Below, one piece after another: positions 1 to 5,544 of a DNA stretch of 7,645 bases. Source of the stretch: Clostridia bacterium (GTDB taxonomy: Bacteria; Bacillota; Clostridia; Oscillospirales; CAG-272); NCBI GenBank assembly GCA_017411935.1, contig JAFQPC010000010.1, positions 1 to 7,645 of the forward strand, read 5' to 3'. Each line of letters starts with the position of its first letter. The first letter of the stretch is position 1. A model generated the notes under the pieces. That model was not told the origin of the DNA. It made no database searches and saw only the letters and a list, made by a program, of their open reading frames with translations. The position numbers and the translations under genes were made by a program.

Positions 1-2129
1 CCTACAAATTCGGGACGGACGCGCTCCCGAAGCGCCGAGAGCATCTGCGCCTCGCGCCGCGCCGCCTCATCTTCGGCACTGACCGAAAAGCCAAGGATCT
101 TGTGCGAGGCATCCGAGGCTCCGAGATTGGAGGTCAGAATGATGACGGTGTTCGAAAAATCGACCGACCGTCCGCCCGAATCGCTCAGTACGCCGTCCTC
201 GAGCACCTGCAAGAGCAAATGAAATACGTCGGGGTGCGCCTTTTCGATCTCGTCAAAGAGAAGCACCGAATAGGGTCGCCGCCGAACCTTTTCGGTCAGC
301 TGTCCCCCCTCACCGTAGCCGACGTAGCCGGGCGGCGAGCCGACCAGACGCGAGATCGAGTGCTTTTCCATATATTCCGACATATCGAGGCGGATCATCG
401 CGTTCTCCGAGCCAAAGAGCGAGCGTGCGAGCGCCTTGGCAAGCTCGGTCTTTCCCACGCCCGTCGGACCGAGAAAGATAAACGAGCCGATCGGACGCTT
501 CGGATCGCCAAGCCCTAATCGACCGCGGCGAATTGCGGTGGCAAGGGCACGCGTGGCGCTTTCCTGACCGAGGACGGCATTCGAGAGATCTTCCGAAAGA
601 CGCAGAAGCCTCTGCCCCTCGTCCTCGAGAAGCTGGTGCACGGGAATGCCCGTCCAAAGGGTCACAACCTTCGCAACGTCCGCCGCGCTGACCGACGGTC
701 GGGCGGGGAAAAGGTCGTCGGCTTCTTCGTGTTCCTCGCGCAAGAGAGCCAGCTCGGCGCGAAGCTCCTGCTCGCGGTCGCGGACCGATGCCGCAAGCTC
801 AAATTCCTGCGCGAGCACGGCATCTTCTTTTTTCTTCGTCAGCGCCAAGAGCTCATCCTCAAGCGTTTGAATGGGAAGGGTCGGCTTTGCCGCCGCAATG
901 CGTACCGATGCCGCCGCTTCGTCGATCAGGTCAATGGCTTTGTCGGGCAGAAAGCGGTCGGGAATATAGCGGATCGAGAGAGAAACGGCGGCGCGGATGG
1001 CTTCATCGCTGATCGAAATTTTGTGATGCGCCTCGTATTTTTCGCGAAGTCCAAAGAGGATCAGGGTGCTTTGCTCCGCCGTGGGTTCTTCGACCGTCAC
1101 CGACTGAAAACGCCGCTCAAGCGCCGCGTCGCGCTCAATGTGAGAACGGTATTCCGAGAGCGTCGTCGCGCCGATCATCTGAAGTTCTCCGCGCGCAAGG
1201 GCGGGCTTTAAGATGTTGGCGGCATCGACCGCACCCTCTGCTGCCCCCGCGCCGATGATGACGTGGAGCTCGTCGATGAAAAGAATGAGATCGGGATTTT
1301 TCGCGACCTCGTCCATCACGTGCTTCATACGCTCCTCAAATTCGCCCCGATATTTTGCCCCCGCGATCATCGAAGAGATGTCGAGCGTGACGATACGGCG
1401 ACCGCGGAGCGTCTCGGGCACCTCTCCCGCGGCAATGCGCGCCGCAAGTCCCTCGATCACCGCCGTTTTGCCCACGCCGGGCTCGCCCACAAGGCAGGGG
1501 TTGTTTTTTTGGCGGCGCGAGAGGATCTGAATGACGCGCTCGGTCTCGCGGTCACGCCCGATGACGGGGTCGATCCGCCCCGCCCTCGCTTGCTCGGTCA
1601 GATCGTGTCCGTAGGTCGAGAGCATCGGAGCGCCGCGGATCTTTAATTTTTCCTCGGCAGCGACGCTTTTTTCGGAAGAAAGCGTTTGCTCGGAGAGCGT
1701 GCCGAGATAATCGCGAACGTCTTTTTTGAGTTCAGAGGCGGGAATGCCCTCGGCTTCGAGCAGACGGACTCCCACCGAATCGCGCTCGCTGAGGAGCGAC
1801 AGGAGCAGATGCTCGGTCCCGATATAGCGCGAGCCGTTTGCCGTCGATTCCGAGGAAGCGCCCTCGATGATCTTACGGACACGCGGTGTCAGGTCGGACG
1901 GCGAGACAAAGCTCGGCGCGCCGAGCCCCGAGATCTCAATGATCGCCGCGCGGAGCTTTTCGGCATTTGCTCCTTTGGCAACGAGCAGGCGCGAGGCAAT
2001 GGAGTCTTCCTCGGTCAGCAGACTCAGGAGAAGATGCTCCGAGCCCACGTAGGTGTGACCGAGTTCTCGCGAGAGCGTGAGCGCGCGTGTGAGGACGTTT
2101 TGCGCTTTTTGTGTGAATTTGTTTGGCAT
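1..2129 (-). CDS. clpC: ATP-dependent Clp protease ATP-binding subunit ClpC (C-terminus cut by window edge)
   Basis: A AAA+ unfoldase that, by family knowledge, feeds substrates to ClpP in the cytoplasm, usually with an adaptor such as MecA. The visible 709 codons show two N-terminal Clp repeats (each with an EHLLLSLL motif), then AAA+ domain D1 with Walker A GEPGVGKT (about residues 215-222), pore loop GAKYRGEFE, Walker B LFIDE (E287) and arginine-finger region ERRF. A UVR-like middle segment with [11 protein letters not shown] lies near 425-460. D2 has Walker A GPTGVGKT (554-561) and Walker B LLFDE (E627). The UVR segment and an LGF tripeptide (679-681), at the site of the ClpP-docking loop, favour ClpC over ClpB. 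The start is ATG at 2129, preceded by an AAGGTG-type ribosome site (complement of 2141-2149). The sequence leaves the window at RPEFVG, so the end of D2 is not visible. No ctsR, mcsA or mcsB lies upstream, unlike the Bacillus clpC operon. Confidence 0.96.
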   Translation of the reverse strand, partial: MPNKFTQKAQNVLTRALTLSRELGHTYVGSEHLLLSLLTEEDSIASRLLVAKGANAEKLRAAIIEISGLGAPSFVSPSDLTPRVRKIIEGASSESTANGSRYIGTEHLLLSLLSERDSVGVRLLEAEGIPASELKKDVRDYLGTLSEQTLSSEKSVAAEEKLKIRGAPMLSTYGHDLTEQARAGRIDPVIGRDRETERVIQILSRRQKNNPCLVGEPGVGKTAVIEGLAARIAAGEVPETLRGRRIVTLDISSMIAGAKYRGEFEERMKHVMDEVAKNPDLILFIDELHVIIGAGAAEGAVDAANILKPALARGELQMIGATTLSEYRSHIERDAALERRFQSVTVEEPTAEQSTLILFGLREKYEAHHKISISDEAIRAAVSLSIRYIPDRFLPDKAIDLIDEAAASVRIAAAKPTLPIQTLEDELLALTKKKEDAVLAQEFELAASVRDREQELRAELALLREEHEEADDLFPARPSVSAADVAKVVTLWTGIPVHQLLEDEGQRLLRLSEDLSNAVLGQESATRALATAIRRGRLGLGDPKRPIGSFIFLGPTGVGKTELAKALARSLFGSENAMIRLDMSEYMEKHSISRLVGSPPGYVGYGEGGQLTEKVRRRPYSVLLFDEIEKAHPDVFHLLLQVLEDGVLSDSGGRSVDFSNTVIILTSNLGASDASHKILGFSVSAEDEAARREAQMLSALRERVRPEFV

Positions 2130-2306
2130 GAGCGATTTCTCACCTTCTTTTCTCAGTTTCTCATAGGAGTATTGACCGCGCGGTTTTGTTTTAATCGCTA
2201 TCTCTATTGTACGCAATCGAACGCCGAAAAATCGGTCGAAAGATAAAAATGAGAAAATTGAAAAAATCGCAATGCGGTGGGGGACACAAAAAATCTTTGA
2301 TCGCCC
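2130..2306. other. AT-rich spacer between the cortex-hydrolase cluster and clpC
   Basis: This 177-base spacer is much richer in A and T than the genes beside it. On the minus strand it holds a possible -10 box TACAAT (complement of 2206-2211), about 75 bases before the clpC start, but no recognisable -35 box at 16-19 bases. A perfect 10-base palindrome ACCGCGCGGT lies at 2175-2184. There are T-rich runs on the minus strand just after the upstream stop, but the possible stems next to them have only 3-4 pairs, so I do not call a terminator. No CIRCE element and no complete CtsR heptamer pair was seen. Confidence 0.5.
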
Positions 2307-2831
2307 CTACTTCGCGTAAAACTCGTATTCGCGGATGAGGCGATTGTAGGTCCTGCGGTCAAGAAGACCTGTCGGGGGAAGCGCGTGGATGCGCTGAAAT
2401 TCCCGTACCGCCGCCTCGGTGGGCTCGTCGTAAATGCCACTCGGGGTCACGGGGGGAAGAAGGTCGTAGACGACCTCGATCTCCGAGAGAAGCCACTGCG
2501 CGAGAAGAACGAACGAGCTCTGCTCTCCCCGTCGGGTGACGTAATCGGCGGGCGTGCTCGGAAAGAGATCGACACGGACGATCTCATCACCGTCCGAGAG
2601 ACGTTGAAATTCCGCAAAGAGAAGCTCCCACGTCGCGCGGTCGGCACGCCCCGTGACGGGCAGAGCATAGATGCGCTGAAACGCCGAGAGGGCATCTTCG
2701 GTCCTCCGATCGAAGATGCCGTCCACGGGGACGGGAGGGATGGCGTCACCCTCAAAGGTTTCGTAGGAAAGACGGCGCAGATAGCGCTGAAGATTTTCGA
2801 TGGCATGCGAGTTCATTTCTGCTTGATTCAT
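2307..2831 (-). CDS. Two-repeat peptidoglycan-binding protein
   Basis: A 174-residue protein consisting almost wholly of two PG_binding_1-type repeats. The first (about 10-75) has the typical VDGIFDRRTEDALSAFQ core followed by LPVTGRADRATW. The second (about 105-172) has SGIYDEPTEAAVREFQ followed by LPPTGLLDRRTY. Such repeats bind peptidoglycan; no catalytic domain is visible. There is no signal peptide, as is usual for mother-cell-made spore cortex proteins. It starts at ATG 2831. Its ribosome site AAGGAG overlaps the TAA of the preceding SleC-like gene, so translation is probably coupled and the two proteins are likely made together. A second in-frame ATG lies five codons on. I infer that it assists, or competes with, the cortex hydrolase for substrate binding; nothing in the sequence proves this. 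Confidence 0.88.
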   Translation of the reverse strand: MNQAEMNSHAIENLQRYLRRLSYETFEGDAIPPVPVDGIFDRRTEDALSAFQRIYALPVTGRADRATWELLFAEFQRLSDGDEIVRVDLFPSTPADYVTRRGEQSSFVLLAQWLLSEIEVVYDLLPPVTPSGIYDEPTEAAVREFQRIHALPPTGLLDRRTYNRLIREYEFYAK

Positions 2832-2842
2832 AGCCTTTCTCC

Positions 2843-4243
2843 TTACCGTCCGAGCTCAAAGCCGGGGTACTGTCCTTCCCCCAGACGTGAGCCGTTATAA
2901 AGGTCGCTGTAAAGGTCGGCAATGGCGCTCCAAGTCACACTCGCCACCGTGCCGCTTGGCGGAATGCCTAAAAATCTCTGCGCGGCAAGCACGGCATTCT
3001 GCGTTTGCTCGCCGAAATAGCCCGTCGGACTGACCGAGGGGATCACATCAATGCGCGTTGCAATAAAATTCAGATATTCCTGAAGCACGCGCACCGAATC
3101 GTCTTGCGAGCCGAGGCGGAGCGGTACGCCGGGGTAGGGCAGGATGTTGCCCTCGACGTACTGGAAGGGGATCGTCGCGAGAAAGCCGAGATAGGTGCGG
3201 TAGAGAACGTCCCAGGTCGTAAAATCGACCTCGCCCGTCACGGGGAGCTCAAAGGTCGATTGCGCCGCGCTGACCGCCGCCGTGGTGGCAGGTCCGAAGA
3301 CACCGTCGATGGCAACGGGGGGGATCGTGTTATAAAATTCGGTAAGATAGGAGAGAAGATACTGCACGTTTTGTACCTCGGTCCCCACCGCCCCCTCGGA
3401 GAGTGCGCGTGTGTACTGCTGCGTCACCTCGGAGAGAGCGATCCCCTCGGAGTCGAGCTCGTTGAGACGCTTGACGGCGTTGTAAATGAACTGAATGGCG
3501 TACCAGGTCGCCTTGCCCACAATGCCGTCGGCGGGGAGAGAGAAGACCTCTTGGAAGCGCCGCACGGCATCCTCGGTGTCAAAGGAAAAGACACCGTCGG
3601 GGATCGCGATCTTGGGGATCGAGGGGTAGTTGTCGGAGATGCGGTTGAGGCGGATCTGAATTTGCCGTACGTCGTCACCCGCCGTTCCGAGACGGAGCAG
3701 ACGGTCGGGCAGAGAGGAGCTGATGTTCATAACGGGGGCATCCGAAACGAGATCAATGTCCTCGCCGTAGTAATATTGCAGGATCTCATAGGGGGTATAG
3801 CCCTCGTTCGCAAGCGCGACCGAGCCCCATTGTGAAAGCCCCGCGCAGGTCACGGTCGTGCCGTTGCAGAACTGCGCGAAAAGAGGCTCTACGCTCCCTT
3901 GACGCACGATATAGGTGTCAAAGAGCTCGCCGACGATTTGCGAGATGTTTTCAAAAATGTCGCGCCCGTTGACGAAATATTGGTCGATCGCGGTCGAGTT
4001 CGTAATGTCAAAATCATAGCCGCGCACGCGGTAATATTCGGTGTAGATGCGGTTGAGGGCAAAGGAGATCTGCGCTAAGATATTAGCGCGAATGGCGTTT
4101 TCGGGCCAGGTGGGGTAGATCTCACTCGAGGCGACGTTGGCAATGTAGTCGACAAAGGGAACGGTGACGTTCGGCGCGTTCTGATTCGGCGCGCCGAGAT
4201 GCACGGTGATCGGTTCGGGAATGGTGGGGAGTCTTGCGTTCAT
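2843..4243 (-). CDS. sleC: SleC-like spore cortex-lytic enzyme, catalytic core with three peptidoglycan-binding repeats
   Basis: A 466-residue protein. Residues about 14-165 match the SpoIID/LytB-like catalytic region of clostridial SleC. It contains NVASSEIYPTWPE with the likely catalytic glutamate E41, the stretch FALNRIYTEYYRVRGYDF, a CNGTTVTC cysteine pair (126/133), SQWG (137-140) and ILQYYYG (155-160). Three PG_binding_1-type repeats follow at roughly 184-254, 282-352 and 380-452. SleC degrades spore cortex peptidoglycan during germination and is activated by Csp protease cleavage of its N-terminal pro-part. No signal peptide is seen. The normal prepeptide domain is absent here and is encoded by the gene just upstream. 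I chose ATG 4243 because an AGAGGTGG ribosome site precedes it; the same frame is open to a TTG at 4267 that overlaps the upstream TGA. As I recall the family, described SleC proteins carry one binding repeat, so three is unusual. Confidence 0.9.
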   Translation of the reverse strand: MNARLPTIPEPITVHLGAPNQNAPNVTVPFVDYIANVASSEIYPTWPENAIRANILAQISFALNRIYTEYYRVRGYDFDITNSTAIDQYFVNGRDIFENISQIVGELFDTYIVRQGSVEPLFAQFCNGTTVTCAGLSQWGSVALANEGYTPYEILQYYYGEDIDLVSDAPVMNISSSLPDRLLRLGTAGDDVRQIQIRLNRISDNYPSIPKIAIPDGVFSFDTEDAVRRFQEVFSLPADGIVGKATWYAIQFIYNAVKRLNELDSEGIALSEVTQQYTRALSEGAVGTEVQNVQYLLSYLTEFYNTIPPVAIDGVFGPATTAAVSAAQSTFELPVTGEVDFTTWDVLYRTYLGFLATIPFQYVEGNILPYPGVPLRLGSQDDSVRVLQEYLNFIATRIDVIPSVSPTGYFGEQTQNAVLAAQRFLGIPPSGTVASVTWSAIADLYSDLYNGSRLGEGQYPGFELGR

Positions 4244-4247
4244 TCTG

Positions 4248-4255
4248 CCACCTCT
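4248..4255 (-). promoter_or_regulatory. Ribosome binding site of the SleC-like core gene
   Basis: On the minus strand this reads AGAGGTGG, four bases before ATG 4243. It decides between the ATG and the upstream in-frame TTG at 4267, and it argues that the core is translated from its own start rather than only by fusion with the gene before it. Confidence 0.7.
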
Positions 4256-4263
4256 TTTCTGTC

Positions 4264-4677
4264 TCAAAGATCTGCCGAGGGCGGCTCGGGGATCACGGTG
4301 GACGGAAATTCGGGGATCGTTTCGCCAAGCGATTCGGGCGCGGGGATCATCACGGCAGGCTGGATCGAGAGGATCGAGGGGAAGACGGGGACACGCTCAA
4401 AGGTCTGCGGGAGATAGCCTTCCTTGGCAACGTCGACCGTGTAGAGCGCGTAGGGTGTGCCGCCGTTCGGGGTCTCGGAGTTCGAGCGCGGCGGCGTGGG
4501 GAGCGCGACCTTTTCGGTCTGTCCGTCACGGTTGGTGCGGAGCGAGTACAGCACGCCTGAGTTTTCCACGGTCGCGCCGCGAATGTTGACCGATGCCCCC
4601 GCGAGGGGGATCGCGCCTCGCGCCGTCGTGACCTTGACGATGAGAGTTCCGATCGGATTTTGCGGTGTTAGATTCAT
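4264..4677 (-). CDS. Stand-alone SleC prepeptide-like domain
   Basis: A 137-residue protein that begins GTLIVKVTTARGAIPLAGASV and continues with LRTNRDGQTEKVALPTPP, GTPYALYTVDVAKEGY and SILSIQPAVMIP, ending in a proline-rich tail. This is a carboxypeptidase-regulatory-like beta-sandwich pattern. It closely resembles the N-terminal pre-region of clostridial SleC, where the same order (LR-N-GQ, LP-P, PY-Y-V, GY, I-IQ-M) precedes the catalytic part. In SleC that part is removed during maturation and is thought to help folding or keep the enzyme inactive. Here it is a separate gene ending 20 bases before the core's ATG. It starts at ATG 4677 with an AAAGGGTG ribosome site seven bases upstream. 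No signal peptide or catalytic residues are visible. A role in trans as chaperone or inhibitor of the core is inference. Confidence 0.82.
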   Translation of the reverse strand: MNLTPQNPIGTLIVKVTTARGAIPLAGASVNIRGATVENSGVLYSLRTNRDGQTEKVALPTPPRSNSETPNGGTPYALYTVDVAKEGYLPQTFERVPVFPSILSIQPAVMIPAPESLGETIPEFPSTVIPEPPSADL

Positions 4678-4745
4678 AAGAGCACCCTTTCTATGGATTG
4701 AATTTTGATGAAAGTCGGGCTTTCTCTCTCAATATATGCAAAATT
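4678..4745 (-). other. Leader between mecA and the SleC cluster
   Basis: A 68-base AT-rich gap. On the minus strand it contains GCATATATTG, which could be part of a -10 element, and a small inverted repeat GAAAG-5 bases-CTTTC (complement of 4709-4723) with no T run after it. I see no convincing sigma-A, sigma-E, sigma-G or sigma-K promoter pair and no terminator. A sporulation promoter would be expected here if the cortex genes are controlled separately from mecA. Confidence 0.35.
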
Positions 4746-5387
4746 TCATAAAACGCTCAGCTTCTCGACGGCATCGTTCGGACAGAGGAGCACGCCGTGC
4801 TCCGAGAGCATCGTTTCAGTGACGCTCGGCGGCTGAGCCGCGCCGTATTCGTGGAGAAAGGAAAATTCGTCGACCGAAAAATATCCCGTCGCGTCCAGCC
4901 CGTCAAGAAAGAGATAATAGCGTCCGTCGTCCGAATGATAGGCATAGCTTCGTCCTCGGTGCGGGAGAGAAGCGAGCCGTCGGCAGGCAGAGAGCAGGTC
5001 GTCAAGGCACGAAAAGCAAAACGCGCCGAGCCGCCCGTTCTTCGGCAAAGGTGAGAGAGATCTTTGTGAACGGTACAAGCAGTCTTCCTCCTTTTCATCT
5101 TCGTTGAGGTCTCGGAGATCTGGCTGGCAATCGCAGGAAAGCGCGCCGAGTCTTGTAACGAACATCTCGCACCCGCCGCCCTTGGAGGGGTAGAGCTGAA
5201 CGAGCACGCGGTGGCCGTCGGCGTTGAAGCCGACCGAGGATTTGGCATCATGTAAAATATTCCAAAGCATTCGCTTGGTCTCGGTGTTGGCATAGTCGAG
5301 ATCGTCCTCGTTCATCTCAAAGGAAAGAAGATCCTCGTGCGTGAGAATGATCTTCAGCTTTTCCTCGCCAATGCGTAAGAGTTCCAT
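4746..5387 (-). CDS. mecA: MecA-family adaptor protein
   Basis: A 213-residue protein with the MecA layout. The N-terminal domain (about 1-80) has MELLRIGEEKLKIILTHEDL and MLWNILHDA. A charged linker (about 88-118) is rich in D and E. The C-terminal domain (about 119-213) has FCFSCLDDLLSACRRLASL and the aromatic strand SYAYHSDDGRYYLFLDGLD. MecA proteins bind a substrate through the N-terminal domain and ClpC through the C-terminal domain, driving ClpC oligomerisation and degradation by ClpCP; ComK is the classic target in Bacillus. The start ATG 5387 has a GGAGG site (complement of 5395-5399) at good spacing. Its length fits the family. It has eight cysteines, including a CxC (85/87) and a CxxC (124/127), which is more than I expect for MecA. 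A clpC gene lies about 2.6 kb downstream on the same strand. Its substrate cannot be read from the sequence. Confidence 0.88.
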   Translation of the reverse strand: MELLRIGEEKLKIILTHEDLLSFEMNEDDLDYANTETKRMLWNILHDAKSSVGFNADGHRVLVQLYPSKGGGCEMFVTRLGALSCDCQPDLRDLNEDEKEEDCLYRSQRSLSPLPKNGRLGAFCFSCLDDLLSACRRLASLPHRGRSYAYHSDDGRYYLFLDGLDATGYFSVDEFSFLHEYGAAQPPSVTETMLSEHGVLLCPNDAVEKLSVL

Positions 5388-5418
5388 TTTGTTTCCTCCG
5401 TGTTTGGATACTACTACA

Positions 5419-5424
5419 ATTATA
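5419..5424 (-). promoter_or_regulatory. Possible -10 box for mecA
   Basis: The minus strand reads TATAAT here, 31 bases before the mecA ATG. The hexamers at -35 distance (around TACCAT) do not resemble TTGACA, so this would be a weak, activated or extended promoter. The call rests on the -10 match and position alone. Confidence 0.4.
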
Positions 5425-5479
5425 ATCGGTCGGAGGGAAAAATGGTACCCCTAAAATAATGGAAATTTCCGAGCGCATA

Positions 5480-5509
5480 TTGACGAAGCGCGACGAAGCG
5501 TGATATAAT
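5480..5509 (+). promoter_or_regulatory. Sigma-A-type promoter for the nuclease-helicase gene
   Basis: A -35 box TTGACG (5480-5485) and a perfect -10 box TATAAT (5504-5509) are separated by 18 bases. This is a good vegetative promoter lying 35 bases before the helicase ATG. The spacer carries a ten-base-period repeat that could be an operator. Confidence 0.75.
5482..5500 (+). repeat. Tandem 9-base direct repeat inside the promoter
   Basis: GACGAAGCG occurs at 5482-5490 and again at 5492-5500. The ten-base period is about one helical turn, and the repeat overlaps the end of the -35 box and the spacer. It may be a repressor site or chance. Confidence 0.6.
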
Positions 5510-5544
5510 ATAGTATAAGAATTTGAAAGAGAAAGGAGACCGCG

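Noticed and set aside
636..2246. Several plus-strand frames of 105-191 codons across clpC
   Set aside because: All are antisense to continuous ClpC coding sequence with intact Walker motifs and have no recognisable product.
2130..2306. CtsR or CIRCE control site before clpC
   Set aside because: Only a single partial GGTCAA-like half site is present and no second heptamer at the right spacing. No CIRCE inverted repeat was found.
3005..3835. A 276-codon plus-strand frame inside the SleC-like gene
   Set aside because: It lies opposite the conserved SleC core and repeats. Its composition (many R, G, D, E, V) is typical of an antisense shadow, and it lacks domain motifs.
4709..4723. Terminator between mecA and the SleC cluster
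   Set aside because: The inverted repeat has only a five-pair stem and no run of T follows it on the minus strand, so readthrough is possible.
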